DNA of 64,000 nucleotides. It comes from Herbidospora sakaeratensis (GTDB lineage Bacteria > Actinomycetota > Actinomycetes > Streptosporangiales > Streptosporangiaceae). Below are positions 50,464 to 57,755 of the stretch, one piece after another; position 1 is the first letter of the stretch, and every line of letters begins with the position of its first letter. The DNA lies in NCBI RefSeq assembly GCF_001570525.1, contig NZ_BBXC01000011.1, forward strand, positions 538,113 through 602,112. Direction: 5' to 3'. The notes beneath the pieces were generated by a model. That model saw only the letters and a list, made by a program, of their open reading frames with translations. It made no database searches and had not been told where the DNA came from. Position numbers and translations under genes: made by a program.

Positions 50464-50933
50464 ATCCGACCGGCCGGCTTTTCGGCGCCGACCTCCATCT
50501 GACCCGCACCTTCAAGGCGTCCGCCGACGACGTGTGGGCGAGCGTCACCGAATCGGAGCGCACCGCCCGCTGGTTCGGCCCCTGGCGGGGCGACGCCGAC
50601 CCGATGATCCAGGTCCAGCTGACGGTCGAGGAGGGCGCGCCCTGGACCGACATGCGGGTCGAGGCGTGCGAGCCGCCCCGGCGGCTGGCCCTCTCGTCGC
50701 TCGACGAGTACGGCGCCTGGCACGTGGAGCTGACCGTCACCGAGACCGACGGGGTGACCGAGCTGCTGTTCGTCCACCACCGCATCGACCCGGCGAACGC
50801 CGGAGAGGTGGGGCCGGGCTGGGAGTTCTACCTCGACCGCCTGGTGGCGGCCCGCGAAGGGACGCCCGAGCCCGACTTCGCCGACTACTACCCGGCGATG
50901 AAGCCCTACTACGACGGCCTCGGGGAGGCGTGA
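50460..50933 (+). CDS. SRPBCC/AHSA1-like protein
   Basis: A 157-aa START-fold protein. HLTRTFKASADDVWASVTESERTARWFGPW is the AHSA1 opening, with later strands RLALSSLDEYGAWHVELTV and ELLFVHHRIDP. Such proteins bind hydrophobic ligands and are typically co-encoded with an ArsR regulator. Here the pair overlaps by 4 bp (GTG start) and ends at a strong hairpin. Confidence 0.88.
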   Translation: MNPTGRLFGADLHLTRTFKASADDVWASVTESERTARWFGPWRGDADPMIQVQLTVEEGAPWTDMRVEACEPPRRLALSSLDEYGAWHVELTVTETDGVTELLFVHHRIDPANAGEVGPGWEFYLDRLVAAREGTPEPDFADYYPAMKPYYDGLGEA

Positions 50934-50937
50934 AAAA

Positions 50938-50964
50938 GGGAGCCCGCCGTGCAGGCGGGCTCCC
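50938..50964. terminator. Bidirectional terminator between SRPBCC and PASTA genes
   Basis: GGGAGCCCGCC (50938-50948) pairs perfectly with GGCGGGCTCCC (50954-50964) over a 5-nt loop. An A5 run just before it (50933-50937) gives a U-tract for minus-strand transcripts from the PASTA gene. It starts four bases after the SRPBCC stop. Confidence 0.8.
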
Positions 50965-50977
50965 CGTCGTGGTCGTC

Positions 50978-51271
50978 TCAGTGTTCCGGTAGATCCTCCG
51001 CCAGCCCGCCGGCGGGCGGTTTCGGGGTGCGCGGCTCGCGGACTCCCGCCGAGCCGCCACCGCCGTCTCTCATCCACACCTTCACGGTGTCCCAGCGCGA
51101 CACCCTGGCGCCGGGGAGTGGTTCCTGTCTGGTCACGATGCCGTGCATGACCGATTCGGGCCCGTCGGGGGACGGGCCGATCAGGAGAACGCCCGCGTCG
51201 TGCCCCACCAGCCATGCGTTGAGTGCCTGCATGCCCCGGAAGTCCGGGACTTCCACTTCGATCAGGTTCAT
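50978..51271 (-). CDS. Small single-PASTA-domain protein
   Basis: A 97-aa protein. Residues of about 6-68 form one PASTA unit: VEVPDFRGMQALNAWLVGHD ... GIVTRQEPLPGARVSRWDTVKVWM. A Gly/Pro-rich tail follows. PASTA domains bind muropeptides or beta-lactam-like ligands, usually outside the cell on kinases or PBPs. This one has neither signal peptide nor membrane anchor, so it may be cytosolic. It ends at the shared terminator. Confidence 0.75.
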   Translation of the reverse strand: MNLIEVEVPDFRGMQALNAWLVGHDAGVLLIGPSPDGPESVMHGIVTRQEPLPGARVSRWDTVKVWMRDGGGGSAGVREPRTPKPPAGGLAEDLPEH

Positions 51272-51302
51272 GCGACCTCCCGAACCCGATCGTAAGTGTC
51301 AA

Positions 51303-52289
51303 TTACGAACATGCACCCTTTTTGAGGAGTGGCCCGCCGGTCACCTTGTTGTCACACTTGATGGTGTTTCCGCCGACGGTGTCGTTGATCCCGACTCCCC
51401 GCGCCCCGGAAAGATTGATGACGTTCCGCCGGAAGACGTTTCCGGTTCCCCATCCGTCGACGATCTCGTGGGTCTGGAATCCGTCGAGCGGGGTTCTGCG
51501 GCCCCGGTTGTTCTCGATGACGTAGCCGTTGCCCTTGACGTCGACCCAGGAATCGTTGGTGCCGTCGTTCACCAGCTTGGAGCCGTCGAAGACATTGCCG
51601 ACGATCCAGCCGCCGCTGGTGCCTTCCTTGACGTCGATCGCCTCGGCGGTCGACGTGATCTCGTTTCCGCGCACCCAGTTGCCGTCGCTGCGGTCCATCT
51701 GGCCGCCGGTGTACTTCTTCCAGTTCGACTCGGCGGTGCCGATGTAGACGCCTTCGCCGAATTTCGGCTTACGCAGACCGGTGTTGTAGATGCGGTTGTA
51801 CTGGACGATGTTCTTGGTGCTGAAAACGCGCAGATGAATGGCCTCGTCGCCGATGGAGTGCACGGTCAGCGACTGGATGACCGAACCGGTGGTGCGGTCG
51901 GCCATCACGCCTTTCTGGCTGTTCCTGACGGTGAAACCGACCAGCCGCCAGTAGTTTCCCCGGTCGATGTGGAAACCGTAGCCGCCCTTCGGGCCGCCGC
52001 CTTCGATGACCGACGCGGCGGTTCCGCAGACGAAAATGGGGCGGCTCTTCGTGCCCGATTTCCGGGCCACGAAATTGCCCCGGTAGAGACCGGGCCGCAA
52101 CTTGATCACGTCACCCGCGCGGGCCTTGGCCAGCGCGATCTTGAGTTGGCTCGCGGTGCCCACGGTCTTCGTCGCGGGCGGGCATTTCACCATCCCAGGT
52201 CCGGTCGGCGCGGCGGCCTGAGCGGGGCCGGCGACTAAAACTCCACTGGTGGCCATGAGCAACGCGCCCACCACATATCTGATCTCCAC
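51303..52289 (-). CDS. Secreted right-handed beta-helix protein
   Basis: A 328-aa exported protein with a signal peptide (YVVGALLMATSGVLVAG, cleavage after ...AQA). The mature part has the start of a pectate-lyase-like helix (ASQLKIALAKARAGDVIKLRPGLYRG) and coils such as NYWRLVGFTVRNSQKGVMAD, DEAIHLRVFSTKNIVQYNRI and GWIVGNVFDGSKLV. It probably binds or cleaves a polysaccharide; catalytic residues could not be assigned. It is smaller than and distinct from the two beta-helix proteins at 8.3 and 37.6 kb. Codon use is somewhat less GC-rich than in its neighbours. Confidence 0.8.
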   Translation of the reverse strand: MEIRYVVGALLMATSGVLVAGPAQAAAPTGPGMVKCPPATKTVGTASQLKIALAKARAGDVIKLRPGLYRGNFVARKSGTKSRPIFVCGTAASVIEGGGPKGGYGFHIDRGNYWRLVGFTVRNSQKGVMADRTTGSVIQSLTVHSIGDEAIHLRVFSTKNIVQYNRIYNTGLRKPKFGEGVYIGTAESNWKKYTGGQMDRSDGNWVRGNEITSTAEAIDVKEGTSGGWIVGNVFDGSKLVNDGTNDSWVDVKGNGYVIENNRGRRTPLDGFQTHEIVDGWGTGNVFRRNVINLSGARGVGINDTVGGNTIKCDNKVTGGPLLKKGACS

Positions 52290-52349
52290 CTAGGCCATCC
52301 TGGCAGCGGAGTCACAGATGTCACAAGTTTCGCCGGCCCGCGCCAATAA

Positions 52350-53129
52350 TCAGAATCCTGGGAAAACCCTGCGAAGTTCCGCCAAAGTGATCGAACCGGT
52401 GACTTCCACGACCGGCGGGGTGTGCTCGGGCGCGTGCCGCCCGGTCACCAGCCGCAACCACCACTCGGCGGGGGCGGTGAGCGTCGCGTCGGGCTCGGCC
52501 GGGACGTCCACGATCTCGGCCTGCTCCCCGATCACCAGGCCGAACGACCGCTCGGGCGCGGTCACGTGCACGGCCAGGGTGGCCGGGCGGCCGAGCCGGT
52601 CGGGCTTGGCGGCCCAGCCGAGCAGGCCGCCGACCCGGTCGAGCAGGATGTCGGTGGCGTCCGGGCGCAACCCGGCGGCCGGGTCGAAGGTGACCTGGAC
52701 GTCCCAGGTGTGCAGGGCGAGCTCGTTCAGCCGGAACTTGGCGAAGGTCTCCACGTCGAGCGGTTCGCTCGGGAACCACAGGGCGATGCGCAGGCTCTCG
52801 CGGGTCGCCGGGTCGAGGCCCTCCAGGCGGCCGATGTGGTTCTCGTTGGCGTCGAGGAAGGCGTTCGCGCGCTCCGCGGGGGTCATGGCGTCCCAGCGGG
52901 CCCAGATGGCGCGGATCGTGTCCCCCTCCGGGGCGCCGGTTCCGTCGAGGGCGCCTTCGAGGGCGGCGAGGTTGATCTCGGCGCCGCTCCCGAGGTGGCT
53001 GAGCACCTGGGATACGTCCCAGTCGGCGGCCCCCGACTGGCGGACGAGGTCCTCCGGCCCGAAGGCGCGGACCTGCGCGGCGAGTTCGTCGAAGGTGGAA
53101 CGCAGGGTCTTGGTCGCCTGGTCGCTCAT
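52350..53129 (-). CDS. Mycothiol-dependent maleylpyruvate isomerase-family protein
   Basis: A 259-aa DinB-like protein. RSTFDELAAQVRAFGPEDLVRQSGAADWDVSQVLSHLGSGAEIN has the first metal-binding His region. FRLNELALHTWDVQVTFDP holds a further His and the MDMPI signature. A C-terminal SCP2-like domain (GLVIGEQAEIVDVPAEPDAT ... WWLRLVTGR) follows. Members use mycothiol as cofactor, supporting an actinobacterial origin. The substrate is unknown. It stands alone on the minus strand. Confidence 0.87.
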   Translation of the reverse strand: MSDQATKTLRSTFDELAAQVRAFGPEDLVRQSGAADWDVSQVLSHLGSGAEINLAALEGALDGTGAPEGDTIRAIWARWDAMTPAERANAFLDANENHIGRLEGLDPATRESLRIALWFPSEPLDVETFAKFRLNELALHTWDVQVTFDPAAGLRPDATDILLDRVGGLLGWAAKPDRLGRPATLAVHVTAPERSFGLVIGEQAEIVDVPAEPDATLTAPAEWWLRLVTGRHAPEHTPPVVEVTGSITLAELRRVFPGF

Positions 53130-53196
53130 GTGTGGGTTTCTCCGTGTACGGGGGAGTTCGTGACGTCCACAACGCGAACGCCACGAACCCCACGGA

Positions 53197-53691
53197 TCAT
53201 CCCTGCTTCTTCACCGAAGGCACCTCGGCGACCAGCCTCGACGTCCACGGGCACCAGAAGCAGCCGGGCAGGAACGCGCCGCACGCCTCGTCGAGATGCT
53301 CTTCGAGGTAGCCCGTGGTCGAGTCGCAGACCTCGATCGCCATCTCGAAGAAGTCGATCGTGGTGGGGTCGAGGTGGAAACTCCACCCCGGGTTGTACGC
53401 CGCCGGGCGCTTCTTGATGCGGCCCAGGACGTGGACGCGCTTCTTCTCCTCGCCCTTGAGGATCTTCCGGGCGTGGTCGATCTTCGCCTGGTCGGTCAGC
53501 TCGAACGTGAACGTCTGCCGGTCGGCCGTCTCCATCTGGAAGCGGACCGGGGCGACCGTGGCGCCGGTGGCCGGCACGACCCGATCGGCGGCCTGGCACG
53601 TCGCGGCGTTCACCGCGACGGCGGGAGAAGCCGTGACGAGGGCGCCGGCCAGGACGGCGAGGGCGAGGGCGACGAAGGATGACTTGAGCAC
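53197..53691 (-). CDS. Secreted BP74-like protein, 164 aa
   Basis: The signal peptide MLKSSFVALALAVLAGALVTASPAVAV is cut short in quotation here; cleavage is likely near residue 28. The mature domain has FTFELTDQAKIDHARKILKG, VHVLGRIKKRPAAYNPGWSF and HLDPTTIDFFEMAIEVCDST, matching the actinobacterial group named BP74-related. Cysteines at CDST, CGAF and CFWCPW may form disulfides. Function is unknown. GTG 53691 has GGGAGC upstream. Confidence 0.75.
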   Translation of the reverse strand: MLKSSFVALALAVLAGALVTASPAVAVNAATCQAADRVVPATGATVAPVRFQMETADRQTFTFELTDQAKIDHARKILKGEEKKRVHVLGRIKKRPAAYNPGWSFHLDPTTIDFFEMAIEVCDSTTGYLEEHLDEACGAFLPGCFWCPWTSRLVAEVPSVKKQG

Positions 53692-53779
53692 GCTGCTCCC
53701 AAAGGTCAGGGGTCCCGTGGGCGGACCCTCCGCCCCCGGTCTCCCGTCGCCTCACCGGCCTCACACGTCACTTGACCGA

Positions 53780-55297
53780 CTACCGGCCGAGGGCGGCACC
53801 GATCTTGGCCCGGGGGTCGGCCGCGCCCGCCAGCACGCCGGAGGGCAGCACGTCGATCAGGTGGGCGTGCCCGAACCCGTCGCCGAAGTTCTCCCTGACG
53901 GTCCGGTGTCCCCGTTCTGCCAGGCCCGCCTCCCAGGGGGCGCCGTCCTCGACCTCGACGACGTGCTCCGCGCTCCGCCAGGTGTCGAAGCCGGTCTCCG
54001 CGCCGAGCACCCAGCGCGGCGCGTCGATGATCTCGCCGGGGGTCTGGCCGTGCACGAGCAGGCGCGTCACCAGTTGCAGGAGGATCTGCGGCTGGGCGTC
54101 GCCGCCCATGGTGCCGACGACCGTGCGCAACGAGCCGTCCGGGCGGGTGATCAGGGCGGGCGCGAGGGTGTGCGGCGGGCGGCGGCCGGGGCCGTACTCG
54201 GCCGGGTGGCCTTCGGTCAGGGAGAAGCCGATGCCGCGGTTGTGCAGGTTGACGCCGGTCGACGGCTCGAACAGCAGGCTGCCGAACCCGGCGGCGTTCG
54301 ACTGGATCAGCGAGACGCCCATGCCGTCGGCGTCGACGGCGCACAGGTAGGTGGTGTCGCCCTTCCGCGCCGGAGCGGTCAGGCCGGGCGTGCCCACCAG
54401 CGCCCGGCGGGTCTCGGCGGTGTCGAGGGGGGCGGGCGCGTTTTCGTACAGGACGTCGAGACGGTCGTGCCCGGCGGCAACGGCGGCCCCGATCAGCAGA
54501 TCGGCCCAGGCCGGGTCGGCGGGGTCGGCGGGCAGGTCGAGGCCCTCCAGGATCTTCAGGGCGAGCAGCAGCAGGTAGCCCTGGGAGTTCGGCGCGATGG
54601 TGTGCACGTCGTGGCCGAAGACGGTGGCCGACAGCGGGGTCACCCAGTCGGCCTGGTCCCTCGCGAGGTCGTCCTCGGTGTACTCGCCGGCGCCGAGCTT
54701 CAGCAGACCCTGGCCGAACTCACCCTGGTAGAAGCCGGCCCGGCCGGTCTCGGCGACGGCCTCCAGCACCCGGGCCGCGCCCGGTCGCCTGATCGGGTCG
54801 CCGACGTTCCGCACGTGCGCGTAGTCGCTCTGCAAAGTACCGATGAACGCGGCGCCCGGGGCCAGCAGCGGGGAGGCCGGGAAGCCGTCGGCCGCCAGGC
54901 GGATCGCCGGGGCCAGCACCTCGGCGAGCGGCAACCGGCCGAACCTGCCGTGCAGGGCGAGCCAGCCGTCGACGCATCCGGGCACGGGGACCGATCGGAT
55001 GTCGTACAGGTGCGGCATGCGGTCGTGCCCCTCGGCCCGCAGCCGGGCGGGGTCGGCCCCGCTGCCGGCGCGGCCCGAGGCGTTCAGGGCGTGCACCCCC
55101 GACCCGTCGTGCACCAGCGCGAACAGGTCGCCTCCGAGTCCGCACATGTGCGGCGCGGTGACCGCCAGCACCGCGTTCGCCGCCACCGCGGCGTCGGCGG
55201 CGCTCCCGCCCTTCTCCAGTACGACCAGACCCGCGGCCGACGCGAGGTGATCAATGGTGCAAACCATGCCGTTTGGTGCATACCGGGTGGAAGTCAT
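53780..55297 (-). CDS. Gamma-glutamyltransferase-family Ntn hydrolase
   Basis: A 505-aa GGT-like protein. NGMVCTIDHLASAAGLVVLEKGGSAADAAVA opens the large-subunit part. The nucleophile is probably the first Thr of KGDTTYLCAVDADGMGVSLI (about residue 314), where autocleavage would generate the small subunit. GTMGGDAQPQILLQLVTRLL is the conserved small-subunit end. No signal peptide is present, so it is cytosolic, unlike classical GGT. Substrates may be gamma-glutamyl peptides or acylated amino acids. ATG 55297. Confidence 0.88.
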   Translation of the reverse strand: MTSTRYAPNGMVCTIDHLASAAGLVVLEKGGSAADAAVAANAVLAVTAPHMCGLGGDLFALVHDGSGVHALNASGRAGSGADPARLRAEGHDRMPHLYDIRSVPVPGCVDGWLALHGRFGRLPLAEVLAPAIRLAADGFPASPLLAPGAAFIGTLQSDYAHVRNVGDPIRRPGAARVLEAVAETGRAGFYQGEFGQGLLKLGAGEYTEDDLARDQADWVTPLSATVFGHDVHTIAPNSQGYLLLLALKILEGLDLPADPADPAWADLLIGAAVAAGHDRLDVLYENAPAPLDTAETRRALVGTPGLTAPARKGDTTYLCAVDADGMGVSLIQSNAAGFGSLLFEPSTGVNLHNRGIGFSLTEGHPAEYGPGRRPPHTLAPALITRPDGSLRTVVGTMGGDAQPQILLQLVTRLLVHGQTPGEIIDAPRWVLGAETGFDTWRSAEHVVEVEDGAPWEAGLAERGHRTVRENFGDGFGHAHLIDVLPSGVLAGAADPRAKIGAALGR

Positions 55298-55429
55298 ACC
55301 AGGACTCTACGATGAAGCGTTCATCGGCCTTTCCGAGGTCCGGAAGCCCGCTATCGGGCGGAGCTTCCGGTAAATGGTTGAAATCTCTAATAATCACGGG
55401 CACCCGCACAAGCGATCCTGGAGGTGTCA

Positions 55430-55828
55430 GTGAAAACGATCCACCGTGCCCTGACCGCCGGTCTGCTCATGGCGCTGTTCGCCGCCTCGGCGGCCCCCGC
55501 GTCGGCCGCGACGTGGACCCTGCGTGATCTGCAGCAACGCATCTGCGTCGACGCGGCCTACGGCCGCTCGACCTACTTCCTGGTCTCCGTGGAGGGGACG
55601 TGGTCGTCGACCATCGGGGCGACCGTGCAGAACCTCCCGCCGGGATCGTCGACGTCGGGCACGTCCCCGATTCCGCCCGGCTCGAACTACGGCGGAACCG
55701 TCCAGACGGCCGTTGGGGTGACCATCCCGCCGACGCCGGTCGGCGTCTACGCGGCCCAGCTGCGCGCCACCGACGGCACGGACGTTCAGACCGTGCCGCT
55801 GACGGTCGACGTCCGGTCGAGGTGCTGA
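55430..55828 (+). CDS. Small secreted protein, 132 aa
   Basis: GTG 55430 has TGGAGG five bases upstream; GTG 55424 overlaps that SD and is rejected. The signal peptide MKTIHRALTAGLLMALFAAS ends near ...ASAA. The mature roughly 105 residues have two Cys (one in RICVDAAYG, one near the C-terminus), so one disulfide is likely. An Ig-like beta pattern (TYFLVSVEGTWSSTIGATVQ, GVYAAQLRATDGT, VPLTVDV) is visible. The family is not recognised. A strong hairpin follows. Confidence 0.7.
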   Translation: MKTIHRALTAGLLMALFAASAAPASAATWTLRDLQQRICVDAAYGRSTYFLVSVEGTWSSTIGATVQNLPPGSSTSGTSPIPPGSNYGGTVQTAVGVTIPPTPVGVYAAQLRATDGTDVQTVPLTVDVRSRC

Positions 55829-55838
55829 CGCGCTGACG

Positions 55839-55876
55839 GAAAACGGGCGCGGCGGAGAACCGCCGGGCCCGTTTTC
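55839..55876. terminator. Bidirectional terminator A, core shared with 57711-57742
   Basis: AAAACGGGC (55840-55848) and GCCCGTTTT (55867-55875) form the outer stem. CGGCGG and CCGCCG (55850-55855 with 55860-55865) form the inner stem around an AGAA loop, with one mismatch between them. T runs occur on both sides, so it ends the secreted-protein gene on plus and the 392-aa gene on minus. Confidence 0.82.
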
Positions 55877-55880
55877 GCGA

Positions 55881-57059
55881 TCAGTACTCTTCCAAGCCTG
55901 GGATCACACCGAAGGAACTCAGGTGACGAAGCGACCGCCGGGTGCCGCGGACGTCGAGGTCACCCACCGCGGAGACCTGCAGACCCTGGCTGTGTGCGTT
56001 CACGGCGACGTTGTAATCGGACTCCGCGAGCTCCACCCGAACCCGGCGCTCTTGTCCGGTGTCGTCATCGACCCCTTGAATGACGACCTCGCCCTTCCCC
56101 CACTTGCCCTCGCGGAAGAGGCGTACGACCAGCCCGATCACCGTGACGTTGGCCCGCGGCTGCCTGGTGCGAAGAAAGTATGCGGCGTCACGAAGGATAC
56201 GCTGCTCGCCAGGCGTGATCTTCAGCCGACGAGGGCGAGTGGTACCCGCGACGAGCGGAGACTGAGCGAACCGGATCTGGTAAACGTCATGATCAGGGCC
56301 TCCCAGCGAGCCGAGCGCCTCCAGCTCGGTGGCGTTGATTCTGTGTCCTCCCGCTTCCCCGAAAACGGAGATGGGACTGTCACCCTCGCCCACACCGCGC
56401 GCCAGTCTCTGTGCCGTCTCGGCGGCCAGCAGCATTCTGTTCGTCACCTGGCGGCCGAAAAGACTTCCCGGGACCCCGGAAATCACCTCTTGACCGTTCT
56501 GTGAATCCGACCGCATGTCATCGTCGACGTCTTTGAGCGGCAGCGCCAGAGAAAGGATGAAGCTGCCCGCACGCGTCGAGATCCTGGTTTGGGACGCATA
56601 TGTGTCGGCTCGCGTGAGACGCCTCGGCGGAAATACCAGCTCTTTGTATTCCAGCGCGGCAGCCGAGGCGATCACATAACCACGAAGTGCGGTCAGTGCC
56701 GTGTACGCCATATGCAGCGGAGCCTCACCCGAAGGCGCATCCGGCGAAAGACGGACGGACACATTGTCCGCACCGCCATAACGCATGTCGGCAGCCGTTT
56801 CCTGCGGCAACCTCTTTTCCACGAACGCCACAGCCCGGAGCGCCTCTGCCGCGCGCTCGGAATAGTCTCGCGCTTCCTGCTGCACCGGCAGCACCACACG
56901 GATGTCCCGCTCGTCGACATCCACAGCCGGTCGCCAGAGCGTGGTCCGGCCGTCGTCGTCCTCCTGCACCCACCCGGCATCGCGGAGATATCGCGTGATG
57001 TCAGCCAACCCGGGGACGGCCATCGCTCCCTCCCCAGACGCGTTGTCCACGGCGTTCAC
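55881..57059 (-). CDS. Hypothetical protein, 392 aa, partner of a DUF4365 protein
   Basis: Family not recognised. The N-terminus (GLADITRYLRDAGWVQEDDDGRTTLWRPAV) reads like a small winged-helix or tail-type module. Then comes an alpha/beta region (DIRVVLPVQQEARDYSERAAEALRAVAFVE), a beta-rich middle (ISTRAGSFILSLALP, RMLLAAETAQRLARG) and a C-terminal part (RANVTVIGLVVRLFREGKWG, RVRVELAESDYNVAVNAHSQ). No transmembrane segment. ATG 57059 overlaps the stop of the DUF4365 gene, so the two are co-translated. Base composition is less GC-rich than flanking genes, as for recently acquired DNA. Confidence 0.7.
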   Translation of the reverse strand: MNAVDNASGEGAMAVPGLADITRYLRDAGWVQEDDDGRTTLWRPAVDVDERDIRVVLPVQQEARDYSERAAEALRAVAFVEKRLPQETAADMRYGGADNVSVRLSPDAPSGEAPLHMAYTALTALRGYVIASAAALEYKELVFPPRRLTRADTYASQTRISTRAGSFILSLALPLKDVDDDMRSDSQNGQEVISGVPGSLFGRQVTNRMLLAAETAQRLARGVGEGDSPISVFGEAGGHRINATELEALGSLGGPDHDVYQIRFAQSPLVAGTTRPRRLKITPGEQRILRDAAYFLRTRQPRANVTVIGLVVRLFREGKWGKGEVVIQGVDDDTGQERRVRVELAESDYNVAVNAHSQGLQVSAVGDLDVRGTRRSLRHLSSFGVIPGLEEY

Positions 57060-57607
57060 GATAACTCCCAGGGGTCCACCACCGGTACCGGAGTTGACCT
57101 GCGCACACCGTGCCTCGACAACATCCGCTGGAGCCCTTCGCGATCCAGTGTGTTTCCAGCGGGCAACCGGACCGCACAGGTTGATTCATTCGGAACAGCG
57201 GGCCGGCCTTCGAGCGACACCCATGCTCCCGCGCCGACCAGCAAGGTCCCCTCCTCATGGAGGCGCACATGCTCTCCATCTGGAGACAGCCCGATGACCG
57301 CGAGCGTTCGTGGCGTGCCATGATCAGTTCGCCGCAAAACATCATATGTCGACATATCCAGGTCATAGCTATAGTCGCCATCCGCAAGCCGGCGTAGGTC
57401 CACGGTGGTCTTCACCTGGACCAGCACCGATGGATTGTACGTTCCACCCACAAGTCCCAGCAGATATAGGGCGACATCGGCCTTTTGAAGATCCAGGGAC
57501 GCCGGGCGTCCATGTAAGAGGCCGCTCCCAGCCGCCACCGCCTCCAGCCAAGCCTCTCCGAAGTCGCCCTGCAGAGCGTTCAGCTCGCGCGCTCGGGGAG
57601 GAACCAT
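57056..57607 (-). CDS. DUF4365-like (PD-(D/E)XK-fold) protein
   Basis: A 183-aa protein. ALQGDFGEAWLEAVAAGSGL, then KADVALYLLG and SVLVQVKTTVDL, show the Glu...Asp...Gln-x-Lys order of DUF4365, a Mrr-like restriction-endonuclease fold in which Gln-x-Lys replaces Glu-x-Lys. YSYDLDMSTYDVLRR and AWVSLEGRP are further family-like blocks. It is first of a two-gene operon with the 392-aa protein. AAGG five bases before ATG 57607 is a plausible SD. A nuclease role, perhaps in defence, is inferred from fold and context. Confidence 0.72.
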   Translation of the reverse strand: MVPPRARELNALQGDFGEAWLEAVAAGSGLLHGRPASLDLQKADVALYLLGLVGGTYNPSVLVQVKTTVDLRRLADGDYSYDLDMSTYDVLRRTDHGTPRTLAVIGLSPDGEHVRLHEEGTLLVGAGAWVSLEGRPAVPNESTCAVRLPAGNTLDREGLQRMLSRHGVRRSTPVPVVDPWELS

Positions 57608-57710
57608 TTCGCCTTGCTCTGGTCGGCCAACCCGAGATGTTGGCTACGAAATGATATCGGGCGATAGCTGATGAATATTTGGATTCGGAAATTCGATCCT
57701 TCTCAATGGA

Positions 57711-57742
57711 AACGGGCCCGGCGGAGAACCGCCGGGCCCGTT
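57711..57742. terminator. Terminator B, core shared with 55839-55876
   Basis: AACGGGCCCGGCGG (57711-57724) pairs perfectly (14 bp) with CCGCCGGGCCCGTT (57729-57742) around an AGAA loop. It lies 13 bp past the stop of the secreted protease gene on the minus strand, and the DUF4365 module promoter follows it, so the module is insulated from the protease transcript. Confidence 0.82.
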
Positions 57743-57755
57743 CACCGTTCACGTG

